64,000 bases of DNA from an uncultured euryarchaeote. Its GTDB lineage: Archaea > Thermoplasmatota > Poseidoniia > Poseidoniales > Poseidoniaceae. Both the position numbers and the translations under genes were made by a program. The stretch's first letter is position 1. Each line of letters starts with the position of its first letter. The stretch spans positions 1 to 64,000 of the forward strand of contig CALBIL010000038.1 in assembly GCA_937892945.1 (NCBI GenBank), given 5' to 3'. Positions 19,598 through 28,937 of the stretch are shown here, piece after piece. The notes below the pieces were generated by a model that saw only the letters and a program-made list of their open reading frames with translations, made no database searches and was not told where the DNA came from.

Positions 19598-19855
19598 ATG
19601 CCAGTTAAAGTCCTCCTCAATGAAAAGAACGAACTTCGCTTGCGTGTCATTGGTGAAAGTCATACCGCTTTGCAAATGCTCCGAGAACGACTTAATATGA
19701 GCAAAAAAGTCGAATATGCAAATTATTTCCCAGGCCATCCTGAACTCGATGACCCTGAATTTTACATCCGTATCGCTGGAAAAAACACCTCTGACAAAGT
19801 ATTGAGAGAAATTGTTTCTGGACTGGCAAGTGAATTCGCTAGCATCAGCCTCTGA
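19598..19855 (+). CDS. rpoL: DNA-directed RNA polymerase subunit L (Rpb11-like)
   Basis: LRLRVIGESHTALQMLRERLNMSKKVEYANYFPGHPELDDPEFYIRI. Confidence 0.88.
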   Translation: MPVKVLLNEKNELRLRVIGESHTALQMLRERLNMSKKVEYANYFPGHPELDDPEFYIRIAGKNTSDKVLREIVSGLASEFASISL

Positions 19856-19868
19856 ATGGTGTATTCGA

Positions 19869-21272
19869 ATGACCACATGGACAGATTCTCTCGCAGAATC
19901 TATTGGACTTGACGGCTATGCCACGAACACACTCGGCATAGGGGGCGTCTTGAAAGCACGAGTTGCTGATTTTCGTGTCGAAGAGATTTCGACTCCTGTT
20001 CATCTTGAAAACCGTGGCCGATTTACCGTTGCTCGGATCATGCTCACCAACTGGGAAACCAACCGTTTCTGCAACACATTGGCAAAAGCTCTCTCGATTC
20101 CTCGTAACCGTATCTTTTTTGCTGGGACTAAAGACAAGCGAGCGGTGACACAACAGCTGTTTGTCATCGATGCGCCACAAGCCAAAGTTGCTGCAGTTGA
20201 AATCCCGGATGTCGAGATCGAAGTACTTGGCCGAACCCATCAAAAAATTGGCTTTGGCAACCACCGTGGCAATCGATTCACCATTGTTATTCGAGGCTGT
20301 GCTAACGAAGACGGAACACCGATGGCTGTTGAAACTGCATTGGAAGAAGTCGAAAAGATTCAAAAAGAAATGGCGTCCAAATTAGGAGAAGATACCTTTC
20401 CAAATTGGATTGGGCCTCAACGGTTTGGAGCAGGACGACCAGTCACTGCAGAAGTGGGAAAACACGTCATTGCTGGAGATTGGAAAAAAGCAGCACTCAC
20501 CTACATCGCAATGGCAGGTGAATCCGAAAACCTTGATGTTGCTGCCTTCAGAAAACATGTTCGTGAGAATGGTCCATCGGAAGAAGGGCTCGAATTGGCA
20601 CCGAAATGGCTCGGTTTTGAACGGAAAATGGTTGAACATCTCCTTCACAGACCCGAAGATTATATTGGAGCGTTCCGCAAACTACCAGGTAATTTACAAT
20701 TGATGACCGTTCATGCTTTACAATCGGTCGTGTTCAATAAATCACTCCATGCACGACTCGTAGCAAACCATCCAATTAGTTCCCCAATTGCAGGAGATTT
20801 TGTTGGACGTATTGATGAAAAGGGTCAACTCGACGCACCAAGTTGTGTATTGGTTGAACAACGAACACTCCCCCGTATCATCCGAAACTGTCAACTTGGC
20901 CGACTTGCTCCAACGGGGCCATTGCCAGGTACTGAAATCAAAACCTGTGATGGCTTGAGTGGCGATATCGAAAAAGAAATCGTTCACCAAATGGGCTTAA
21001 CAGATGTAAGTTGGGAAGTTGAGGCGATTCCTCGGCTTTCAACACGAGGGACTCGACGATCATTAGTAACCGGCTTCAAGGAAATGAGTGTTGACACCGT
21101 ACCTATTGCCAACGATGAGTCAATGGGTGAGCGGTGGAAGGCAGGACCCGTAAATAACAGCCGCTGGCATCCAGATGGAGCTTGCATACGATTCAGGTTC
21201 ACCCTTTCTTCAGGAAGTTACGCAACGACACTGTTGAGAGAGTTCATGCGATGCCCATTGCATCAATTGTGA
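19869..21272 (+). CDS. truD: tRNA pseudouridine(13) synthase TruD
   Basis: FRVEEI, RIFFAGTKDKRAVTQQLF, HRGNRFTIVIRG, NWIGPQRFGAGRPVTAEVGKHV motifs. Confidence 0.93.
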   Translation: MTTWTDSLAESIGLDGYATNTLGIGGVLKARVADFRVEEISTPVHLENRGRFTVARIMLTNWETNRFCNTLAKALSIPRNRIFFAGTKDKRAVTQQLFVIDAPQAKVAAVEIPDVEIEVLGRTHQKIGFGNHRGNRFTIVIRGCANEDGTPMAVETALEEVEKIQKEMASKLGEDTFPNWIGPQRFGAGRPVTAEVGKHVIAGDWKKAALTYIAMAGESENLDVAAFRKHVRENGPSEEGLELAPKWLGFERKMVEHLLHRPEDYIGAFRKLPGNLQLMTVHALQSVVFNKSLHARLVANHPISSPIAGDFVGRIDEKGQLDAPSCVLVEQRTLPRIIRNCQLGRLAPTGPLPGTEIKTCDGLSGDIEKEIVHQMGLTDVSWEVEAIPRLSTRGTRRSLVTGFKEMSVDTVPIANDESMGERWKAGPVNNSRWHPDGACIRFRFTLSSGSYATTLLREFMRCPLHQL

Positions 21273-21354
21273 AGTATCAACATATCAATCGTGAGCGATG
21301 CATATCGTGTTCGAATCAACGCGATGCATTCATGCTCTCAAAAAAAAAACATCA

Positions 21355-21390
21355 CTTGAGTCGAGTGAGACAAAACTCACTGTACTCAAG
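21355..21390. terminator. Hairpin with adjacent A/T homopolymer between convergent truD and EF-1beta genes; candidate terminator
   Basis: cttgagt-cg-agtgag-acaaaa-ctcact-gt-actcaag; on the minus strand it is followed by a T10 run (A10 at 21340-21349 on +). Confidence 0.5.
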
Positions 21391-21400
21391 ATGAGTGAAC

Positions 21401-21673
21401 TCAAAGAAGACCCATTGAAAGGACTTCGATTTCGCCAACGCCTGGAATATCGGAAATCTTTCCTTCCAAGGCATCTGCAAGACCTTCGCCATCATTCATG
21501 ACAACGTGAATCTGAACAAACTTGAGTCCGAAAGCCAAGGGCTTTACTTCAACGGACTGAATGTTGTAGGTATCGTCACTGAGACCTTGAACTGCTGTAG
21601 CGATTGCATCAGCATCCACGTTCTCAACATCCGAATCAGGATTGAGTTTGTATGTCATTGCTACCATACCCAT
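21401..21673 (-). CDS. Archaeal elongation factor 1-beta
   Basis: MGMVAMTYKLNPDSDVENVDADAIA...KPLAFGLKFVQIHVVMNDGEG..LADALEGKISDIPGVGEIEVLSM. Confidence 0.92.
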   Translation of the reverse strand: MGMVAMTYKLNPDSDVENVDADAIATAVQGLSDDTYNIQSVEVKPLAFGLKFVQIHVVMNDGEGLADALEGKISDIPGVGEIEVLSMGLL

Positions 21674-21682
21674 AGAATCACC

Positions 21683-21850
21683 TCAGGGCCCCTGGTATTG
21701 GCAGGTTGGGCAGATGTAAATGACACCTTGATTGCGGCAACGAGGACTACGTCCAATCGGTGTGTCGCATCCAGGGCATGGGAATGAGGTTGAACCGGTT
21801 TCAACAAGTGGAACTCCGGATGATGTGCAGTTAGCGGCTCTTTCAGTCAT
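21683..21850 (-). CDS. Zinc-ribbon microprotein (HVO_2753-like family), 55 aa
   Basis: Own translation: MTERAANCTSSGVPLVETGSTSFPCPGCDTPIGRSPRCRNQGVIYICPTCQYQGP*; immediately upstream of EF-1beta; absent from ORF track because of length. Confidence 0.88.
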   Translation of the reverse strand: MTERAANCTSSGVPLVETGSTSFPCPGCDTPIGRSPRCRNQGVIYICPTCQYQGP

Positions 21851-21970
21851 AATAGGTCCTCAGGAACAAATGGCCCACGCCCTCCCCTTCTTTATGCTTG
21901 CGTGCTGAATCACCTCAGTTTGGCAACGAAACTCAATCTAAGGCTTCCGCCAATGACGGTGATATCGAGT

Positions 21971-22315
21971 TTATCGCCCAAGTATGTTCAAACGTCCATG
22001 ACGGCCAGTGCTTACGACCAATTCCCCATTCCGTTCTCGGCACCATCCCGATTCGAGAACAAGAATATCACCGACTTGGGTGCGTTGTATTTGGTCACCC
22101 CATAATATGAGCCCGACGATTCCAGTTTCATCACGGCCACATGCAGCAGCAACTGGGCCGACATAGTGTTCTGAATAGACCATACGTCGAGGATAGATCC
22201 GAAGTAAAACAACTTCAAGACGATGAACCGGTTGGTCCACTTGTAAGTCAGTGATTTTTTGACGGTGGCTGGTGACTTTCTTACTCTTCTTCAGTGCTGC
22301 GTGATGTTTTACCAT
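21971..22315 (-). CDS. OB-fold nucleic-acid-binding protein (SOSS-B/RPA-like)
   Basis: GIVGLILWGDQIQRTQVGDILVLESGWCRERNGELVVSTGRHGRLNIL. Confidence 0.72.
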   Translation of the reverse strand: MVKHHAALKKSKKVTSHRQKITDLQVDQPVHRLEVVLLRIYPRRMVYSEHYVGPVAAACGRDETGIVGLILWGDQIQRTQVGDILVLESGWCRERNGELVVSTGRHGRLNILGR

Positions 22316-22345
22316 GAGGTGAGATTCACCTCAATGCACATCAAT

Positions 22346-23083
22346 CTATTCGCCTTTCTTTTTCCGCATGGAGAAGGACGAGGTGATGATGTCTGGGGCT
22401 TCAGCAATGTCATCCCCACTGAGCTTGAGATTCAATGCGGCTTCATATTTTTTCAGAACAGATACTTTACGGAATTTCCAAGGCATGAAGTTTATGCAAA
22501 TGAGGTAGACTTCCGATGATGAATTTCGTGAGGCATGGGGTGAATAGCGACGAACGTCGTAAAAAAACGGCCTGATGACTTCGATTAATTCCTCAACACC
22601 AACGCCCTGAAACAATTTGGTAACGAAAGATCCGCCTTTCGTTAACAGTGGAAGTGAAAAATCGAAGACAAGTGATACCAAGTTCATGGCAATAGCCTGG
22701 TCCATATCCCATTTACCAGTGATGTTTGGCGAGATGTCCGAGATGATTGAATTCAAAGGGCGGTCATTTAATTCCAGAAGAACACGTTGTTGAACATGGG
22801 GTTCTGTGATGTCTCCGACCATCAGAACTGCACCTTCTATGCGTTGACAGGCCTCTAAATCAACTCCAATGACCCAGCCATCTGCACCAACCAATTCAGT
22901 TGCAACTTGAGCCCAACCCCCTGGATGACAACCGACATCGAGAATAACATCACCTTTGCTAATCAAATTAAAGCGTTCTTGAATTTGCTTTAACTTGAAC
23001 GCTGAACGGGACCTGTAACCACTGGCCTTGGCTTGCCTACGCCAAGAATCACGCTTGTGGTTTTCAATCCAGTGGTCAGCCAT
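22346..23083 (-). CDS. rlmE: RlmE/FtsJ-type rRNA 2'-O-methyltransferase
   Basis: RSRSAFKLKQIQERFNL, VILDVGCHPGGWAQVA, SDISPNITGKWDMDQ, FVTKLFQG motifs. Confidence 0.88.
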   Translation of the reverse strand: MADHWIENHKRDSWRRQAKASGYRSRSAFKLKQIQERFNLISKGDVILDVGCHPGGWAQVATELVGADGWVIGVDLEACQRIEGAVLMVGDITEPHVQQRVLLELNDRPLNSIISDISPNITGKWDMDQAIAMNLVSLVFDFSLPLLTKGGSFVTKLFQGVGVEELIEVIRPFFYDVRRYSPHASRNSSSEVYLICINFMPWKFRKVSVLKKYEAALNLKLSGDDIAEAPDIITSSFSMRKKKGE

Positions 23084-23166
23084 ACTCATTCCTCCTAACT
23101 GCCCTTCGCCACGCACCTGTTGATGAAACCTCGCTTTAATTCAACTCCGAAACAAAGAGATGAAGG

Positions 23167-24150
23167 GTGTCGGCATGCTCGGCGAAGCATGAGGGGAGGG
23201 TGTTTGAGTTGAAGTCCCCGATTTTTGTGATCTCGTGCCTTGTATCGCTACTCCTTATGGTGTCCTGCAGTGCTTTGGTTCAAGCACAAGTGATTGACCC
23301 ATCCAATACACTTCTCACACCTGTTGCAACCGAATCCATGGGACGCAGTCTTCTTGTTGAAGAAGTGACCACCACATGGTGCCCAACATGCGCACAAATA
23401 GATCCTTACCTGCGAGGAGTAGCAGATTCACACGGGTCGCGTATTACCATGGTCGCCTATCACCCTTCTGACGGTGAAGATGCTTTCCAACCTCCTGCGG
23501 CTCAACACCGTATCGATCGACTTGGACTTCTCCATGGTGGCGCAATACCTTCACCCACCTTCTTCGTCGAAGGGAAGAACCCTCGTTCTGGTACCGAGGC
23601 GTGGAATGATGTTCAACGAGACATACTCGACCTTGAATTAACTCGCCAAGAAACAAGTCTCTTGCAGTTTGAAGTGTTCCGTACTTCCGAAGGTATCACA
23701 GCTCGTGTGCTTTCATTTACCAATATGAGTGTCGAACTCAACAACACGCAATTGACGTTCCTTGTTCTTGAACATCAGAAGACAGTCCCGGATGGTTTTG
23801 TCAACCCAGGTGAAGAAACCCGTGACCGTGTAGTGGTGGCAACGGCTGAATGTGACTTCAACACTTCAACCATCCCAACTCAACTTGGACTCATAGCCGT
23901 GGGCGTCAATCAAGGGTGCGACAATGATTTTGAAATTTCATTTGAAGACATGGATGAATTCAGTATTGTTTTACTTCATGAAAGTACTGTAGATGCAATT
24001 GTAAATTCTGAGGCATCGCTTGGAACCTATGGTGCAGTTGAATTTGCATACCGTTCACGTGACATCCCAGATTCATGGTCACTTGCCAGCGTAATGCTGG
24101 TGGTCGCAGCAGGCGCGGGACTCATTGCGATATGGCCGCGTAAAAACTAA
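23167..24150 (+). CDS. Membrane-anchored thioredoxin-fold protein
   Basis: N-terminal hydrophobic segment, EVTTTWCPTCAQIDPYL CxxC motif, C-terminal TM; start uncertain (a later TTG at about 23209 is possible). Confidence 0.7.
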   Translation: MSACSAKHEGRVFELKSPIFVISCLVSLLLMVSCSALVQAQVIDPSNTLLTPVATESMGRSLLVEEVTTTWCPTCAQIDPYLRGVADSHGSRITMVAYHPSDGEDAFQPPAAQHRIDRLGLLHGGAIPSPTFFVEGKNPRSGTEAWNDVQRDILDLELTRQETSLLQFEVFRTSEGITARVLSFTNMSVELNNTQLTFLVLEHQKTVPDGFVNPGEETRDRVVVATAECDFNTSTIPTQLGLIAVGVNQGCDNDFEISFEDMDEFSIVLLHESTVDAIVNSEASLGTYGAVEFAYRSRDIPDSWSLASVMLVVAAGAGLIAIWPRKN

Positions 24151-24218
24151 AATCGCTCGGATACGGACGTAATCTTCCAGATTCATACCTTGATACGTCA
24201 TAAAGCGGCAATACGGCG

Positions 24219-24536
24219 ATGCACAACTACACAGATTTAATAACCCTCACCGACAATGAAGGTGTAATGGCAGAAACATGGGAAGACGTAACCAAAGATA
24301 GGACGCAACCTCTCAAAGAGTGGGTTGTCGAATACACAGTAGTCGTGAAACAAGAAACGAATCAACACCTGAACATCATGTATGGTGAAGACCTTGCTGA
24401 TGTTCAAAGAAGGTTGTTGCATGAGCTTCGAAAAAACTATGCTGAAAATGAACGGATTGATGTGACTGTTCAGAGAATGGAAGAAATCAAAGGCACTTCC
24501 GATTCGATCACCTTTGAAGGGTGTTTCACACCTTAA
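24219..24536 (+). CDS. Hypothetical protein
   Basis: 105 aa ORF in a gene-sized slot, no recognised domain. Confidence 0.5.
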   Translation: MHNYTDLITLTDNEGVMAETWEDVTKDRTQPLKEWVVEYTVVVKQETNQHLNIMYGEDLADVQRRLLHELRKNYAENERIDVTVQRMEEIKGTSDSITFEGCFTP

Positions 24537-25111
24537 TTGGCTTTCACACGGTAATGGACTTCAATCACTTCACCGTTTTGTAAAAGATAGTCGTCAAAGG
24601 AAGTAATACGGTTTTCCTCAGTGGCTCCTTCCCCAGAAGCACGAACGTGCATGACCATTTCATGTGTTGCATTGACACGGTAATCAAAAATTCCAGTTTC
24701 GTTAAAGTGATAACCCCAGATGTCAAAAAAGACACCTAACGAGATATCCCCGGCCTCATTGAGTTCGATGTGAAGTCTCCCAGTCTCATCGTGAGTGTGT
24801 ATCGTGTGCATGTAATCCTCTTGTCCGTTACAGATATCAGTTCGGATTCCAATTTCGGATTCAACTTTATACGGGCTAGCATCAATGAAGATTTCGAGAT
24901 TGACGTGATCATGGCGAGTTAAGGCCGTACCGTGTTGAACACAATCCGAGGCTAAAGGGTCAGGTGAGTCTGCAGTTGATGAGAGAGGTTCTCGTGAGGC
25001 AGATGGTGAATCATCTTGTTCGAAAAGTCCAGCGTTTTGAGCGTAAAGAACAACGATACCTGCTAAGGCCAATGCAGTCACGATGCCCCAGAAAGTCGTC
25101 TCTCGGTTCAT
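24533..25111 (-). CDS. N-terminally anchored extracytoplasmic protein with HTHDxTGxxHIE...LGxFFDIWG signature
   Basis: One N-terminal TM; YMHTIHTHDETGRLHIELNEAGDISLGVFFDIWGYHF. Confidence 0.65.
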   Translation of the reverse strand: MNRETTFWGIVTALALAGIVVLYAQNAGLFEQDDSPSASREPLSSTADSPDPLASDCVQHGTALTRHDHVNLEIFIDASPYKVESEIGIRTDICNGQEDYMHTIHTHDETGRLHIELNEAGDISLGVFFDIWGYHFNETGIFDYRVNATHEMVMHVRASGEGATEENRITSFDDYLLQNGEVIEVHYRVKAN

Positions 25112-25124
25112 AGACTCACCTGAT

Positions 25125-25715
25125 CTAGATCGTGTTCCAATCTTTCGATTCGTTCATCCGCATTAAACGATAGAACCCAATAAACGCAGCGATATTAGCA
25201 AAGTGTGCCGTAGTACAATATTGGCATATTTTCTCCATTTGAATTTCATAATAGACGAGCATTCCGATCACAAAGAAGCCTGCAAAAGTAATGTAAGTTC
25301 CGTATTTAAGGTAGGAAGAAACCCAATCTGCGTTTGGTTCTTTAGAAGATGAATACACCAAATACAAAAGAACACAGAAGACAAATGCACCAATTCCGCC
25401 CCATGGAATCCCAAAAATAGGGTCGGTGTTGTACTCCGGATTTCCGATGACGTCATCACATGAAAGTATGCTGTTGGAGGCGCAAAAGTTTCCACCTTCA
25501 CTTATTTTCGAAGAGATCCAAAGGGTTTGGAAAGAGACAGCCACACCTGCAAGACAGGTGAGGAGTAGTCCAGAAAAGACTCTGCCTCGTTCACTGGCTA
25601 ATGAAGGGTATTTCTCGGTAAGCGGAGTGACCAATGAACGGCCAAACGGAAGAATCAATAAAAAACCCAAAAGAGTTGGAATGAGGTAAAGCATCAATTG
25701 AAGATTCGAGTCCAT
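25125..25715 (-). CDS. Vitamin K epoxide reductase (VKOR) family protein
   Basis: Multi-TM, CASNSILSCDDVIGNPEYN and KICQYCTTAHFANIAAF (CxxC) motifs. Confidence 0.85.
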   Translation of the reverse strand: MDSNLQLMLYLIPTLLGFLLILPFGRSLVTPLTEKYPSLASERGRVFSGLLLTCLAGVAVSFQTLWISSKISEGGNFCASNSILSCDDVIGNPEYNTDPIFGIPWGGIGAFVFCVLLYLVYSSSKEPNADWVSSYLKYGTYITFAGFFVIGMLVYYEIQMEKICQYCTTAHFANIAAFIGFYRLMRMNESKDWNTI

Positions 25716-26396
25716 TCAAGCACTCTCCCTTGGGACCAATGTCAAAATGGCATCTCTCAAATTTTCACCTGGATTTGCTGAAGAACTCCATGCAATGATA
25801 CCATCGGGTTGAATGAGGTAATAACTTGGAGTTCCACTGACTTTCCATTTCTTCATGTTTTCCTGGTCAAGGTCATCGATATACGGGAAGTTGTGAGCAG
25901 CACCAGGCCGTGAACCGCAATCTGAACTTGCACATTCTTCACCTGCGGTTTTGTCCCGGAAGGCGATTATTTCTGCGCGGCTGGAATCGTGCCCGCTAAT
26001 ATCAAGTTCAGTTGCGCTTGCAATAAAGTTGACAACAGCCCCATCCCATCCAGATGAGGCATCGCCTCCAAAGTCGTTGGCGTCCACAGCCATCTTTTCA
26101 GCGGATTGAACACAATAAGGGCAGTCGGTATCCATGAATTCAATCGCCACCCATTGGCCAGTGATATCCCCTTCAACCCATCCTGCATCCCAGTAGGATT
26201 CCAAATTGAAATCTGACCAACCACTGCCGTTGTAAAATTCACCTTCAAGCGCAGGAGCACGTTCTCCTTCTTTTGTACCTGTAGCAATCGGACTGGTTGT
26301 AGCAGCAATAATCATGATGCCAACAAAAAAGAGCGCTAAAACTCGAATCAAAGTAGTCGTCCGTACATCTGCTTCATCGTCGTAAGTATACTTCAT
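25716..26396 (-). CDS. Membrane-anchored thioredoxin-like (TlpA/redoxin) protein
   Basis: N-terminal TM; IEFMDTDCPYCVQSAEKM; VSGTPSYYLIQPDGIIAW. Confidence 0.82.
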   Translation of the reverse strand: MKYTYDDEADVRTTTLIRVLALFFVGIMIIAATTSPIATGTKEGERAPALEGEFYNGSGWSDFNLESYWDAGWVEGDITGQWVAIEFMDTDCPYCVQSAEKMAVDANDFGGDASSGWDGAVVNFIASATELDISGHDSSRAEIIAFRDKTAGEECASSDCGSRPGAAHNFPYIDDLDQENMKKWKVSGTPSYYLIQPDGIIAWSSSANPGENLRDAILTLVPRESA

Positions 26397-27355
26397 ATGC
26401 TCATCTCCTCATTGATTCCAATTTCTTGAATAAGTGCTTTGGTCGTATGACGGATAGCAGCCTCGCTGTTAAACCGGACATCGTAGCCTGTTGACATCAT
26501 CTTATCAATCCCCAGCATTGCTCTTGGGATATCACCTGCCCAACCTCGGTCTCCACCGGTGTACTCGATTGTTGCATTGTTGCACCCCGTTTCTTCAACG
26601 ACAATTTCTGCGATTCTACGAACTGAAGCGGTGTCATGTGAGCCAAGGTTAAACAAATTAAGAGGTTCATCTGTCTGTTGCATGACATGGAGAATACCAT
26701 CAACGCAATCTTCGACTTCCATGTATGATTTTTCTTGCAAGCCATTGCCAAGAACTTCGAGTCGAGTAGGGTCTGCTTTGAGCTTGTGAATGAAATCAAA
26801 AATTACGCCGTGAGTTCCTCGCGTCCCGATAATATTGGCAAAACGGAAAATCCAGGCTTGTAATCCGAAGGTCCCAACCCAACTGCTGATTAATCCTTCA
26901 CCTGCTTGTTTACTTGCACCATACAGCGAAATTGGCATGCATGGCCCATGATTTTCCGGTGTTGGAAGTGGAGCATCTTCTCCATAAACTACAGATGAGG
27001 AAGCAAAGGCGATTTTCTTTACATCGCAACGGCGCATGGCTTCAACGATGTTGTATGTTGCAAGTGTACCTTGCTTCAAGTCGGTATCCGTGATACGGGT
27101 GCCGAGACGAATATCAGGATTTGCGGCAAGGTGGAAGACACAATCTATGCCATCCATTGCATCCAAAACATCTGCGAAATGAGTGATGTCACCTTGAATG
27201 TGAGTAACGGTTCCAGCGTCAAGATGGGGTTGAATGAATTCGAGTTTACCACTGGAGAGATTATCCAATGCTACGACCGTATCACCACGGGCAACCAATC
27301 GGTCAATCAAATGTGACCCGATGAACCCTGCACCACCAGTGACCAATGCTCGCAT
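26393..27355 (-). CDS. NAD-dependent epimerase/dehydratase (UDP-glucose 4-epimerase-like)
   Basis: MRALVTGGAGFIGSHLIDRL Rossmann motif; SLYGASKQAGEGL (YxxxK). Confidence 0.9.
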   Translation of the reverse strand: MRALVTGGAGFIGSHLIDRLVARGDTVVALDNLSSGKLEFIQPHLDAGTVTHIQGDITHFADVLDAMDGIDCVFHLAANPDIRLGTRITDTDLKQGTLATYNIVEAMRRCDVKKIAFASSSVVYGEDAPLPTPENHGPCMPISLYGASKQAGEGLISSWVGTFGLQAWIFRFANIIGTRGTHGVIFDFIHKLKADPTRLEVLGNGLQEKSYMEVEDCVDGILHVMQQTDEPLNLFNLGSHDTASVRRIAEIVVEETGCNNATIEYTGGDRGWAGDIPRAMLGIDKMMSTGYDVRFNSEAAIRHTTKALIQEIGINEEMSI

Positions 27356-27512
27356 GGCCGAATCAAGAAACACCCATGTATGAGTCTTTGGTAATGTTGA
27401 TGATACCAGCCTCTCGAAGTCGAGTTTTCAAGCAGTGATGTCTTTGATAACCATTAACGAGATATTCATTGGTTACCGCCAAGGAACAATCCTGGCGATG
27501 GAGTTGAAAAAC

Positions 27513-27767
27513 ATGCCAAAAAAGAATAAAGATACGATGCCTGAAACCCAAGATGAAACAACAAACCTACTGGTCGGTTATGTCCGGAGGAGCAATGCTG
27601 GTGGAGCACTAAAAATCTCGATCAATACTGCAGCCTTTTCCGACTGTTCGACCTATGTAACAAGTGATGGGCAATCCTATGTCCCCTTGGTGATGTCACT
27701 GAACGCCCTTGAGAAAGTACTCAACGGTGAGCGTGCTGTTACAACTGTTTCACAACTTCAAGATTAA
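27513..27767 (+). CDS. Small conserved-looking hypothetical protein
   Basis: MPKKNKDTMPETQDETTNLLVGYVRRSNAGGALKISINTAAFSDC...; start internal to listed ORF. Confidence 0.6.
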   Translation: MPKKNKDTMPETQDETTNLLVGYVRRSNAGGALKISINTAAFSDCSTYVTSDGQSYVPLVMSLNALEKVLNGERAVTTVSQLQD

Positions 27768-27929
27768 GGATAAATCTTCTTGATGTTTTTACGAATCCCA
27801 TGTGGATTTGATGCCGCTCACTCAGGAGTTTCGACCCTTGGGTGAGCCTTTACTCACAATGCACCAAAAATATGTTCGAATTGCTATATTACTAAATAGA
27901 ACAGGAAACCGCGAAGAGATGGTGGAATC

Positions 27930-28865
27930 ATGCAAGAACATACCGAAGCGGTGAAAACTTTCATCGTGGCTGGCATGCCAATGTACAATGAAGAAGAAAC
28001 CATTGGAACCGTGGTGACAACAGCATTACGTCATGTCGATGCCGTCATTTGCATCGATGATGGTTCATCTGATTCAAGCGCTCGTATTGCAGAGGCATGC
28101 GGTGCTACAGTGATTCGCCATCGAGTCAACAGAGGCTACGGTGGAGCGCTCAAGACACTGTTCATCAAGGCGAAGGAACTCGATGTCGATGCATTGGTTG
28201 TCCTTGACAGTGATGGCCAGCACCGTTCAGAGGACATTCCAAAACTCTTGAAACCAATTCTTTCTGGAAAAGCTGACTTTGCGATCGGTTCACGGTTTGT
28301 TGAAGGGGGAGGGGGAACGGATATGCCTGCATACCGTCGACTTGGCATTAAAGTCATCACCGCTGCGAGTAATCTTTCAAGTGACCTTGGAATCAAAGAC
28401 ACTCAATCGGGATTCAGAGCATTTTCACGCACGGCACTTGAACGTCTACGATTTGATTCTGAAGGCATGGAACTTTCCTTAGAAATGCTTGAAGATGCCC
28501 GCGAAAAGCAACTCGAAATTGTGGAAGTTCCAACAGTAATACGCTATGACGTGCCAAAAGGATCGAATTTTACTGCAGTATCTCATGGATTCACCGTACT
28601 CACTTGGGCCATGCTTTCGCTCTCACAAAAGAAACCCCTCCTTGTTCTTGGCATCCCAGGCGTAGGACTTTTGGCAACAGGTGCCGCAATGGGAATGAAT
28701 ACTGCACGAGGAGTTACAACGCACATTGATAGTTTTGTTGGACCGGGCCTCTCAGCCATTTGGATTGGAGTGTTAGGACTCGCGCTTATGGCCACTGGAT
28801 TAGTTCTTCAAAGTGCTCGTGGCTTTTTACGTCACTTGCTGGTTCGTGAATTCGGACTTGATTGA
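27930..28865 (+). CDS. GT2 family glycosyltransferase (DPM-like) with C-terminal TM helices
   Basis: AGMPMYNEEETIGTVV, ICIDDGSSDSSARIAE, VLDSDGQHRSEDIPKLL; GFRAFSRTALE. Confidence 0.9.
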   Translation: MQEHTEAVKTFIVAGMPMYNEEETIGTVVTTALRHVDAVICIDDGSSDSSARIAEACGATVIRHRVNRGYGGALKTLFIKAKELDVDALVVLDSDGQHRSEDIPKLLKPILSGKADFAIGSRFVEGGGGTDMPAYRRLGIKVITAASNLSSDLGIKDTQSGFRAFSRTALERLRFDSEGMELSLEMLEDAREKQLEIVEVPTVIRYDVPKGSNFTAVSHGFTVLTWAMLSLSQKKPLLVLGIPGVGLLATGAAMGMNTARGVTTHIDSFVGPGLSAIWIGVLGLALMATGLVLQSARGFLRHLLVREFGLD

Positions 28866-28937
28866 AACGATTGCTTTTACGCCTCTTCTCCTAATTCATG
28901 GAGTATCATTCAAGACCTGCCTCTCTATCGCATCACC

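Noticed and set aside
19845-20363. 172-aa antisense ORF opposite truD
   Set aside because: Shadow ORF; the truD frame has all family motifs.
21295-21329. Direct repeat gcgatgcat near the end of truD
   Set aside because: Two 9-bp copies 26 nt apart with no further structure; insufficient to call a regulatory element.
24219-24536. Possible ribosomal protein LX/L20a-like identity for the 105-aa ORF
   Set aside because: Only a vague resemblance of charge/hydrophobic pattern; not enough to name it.
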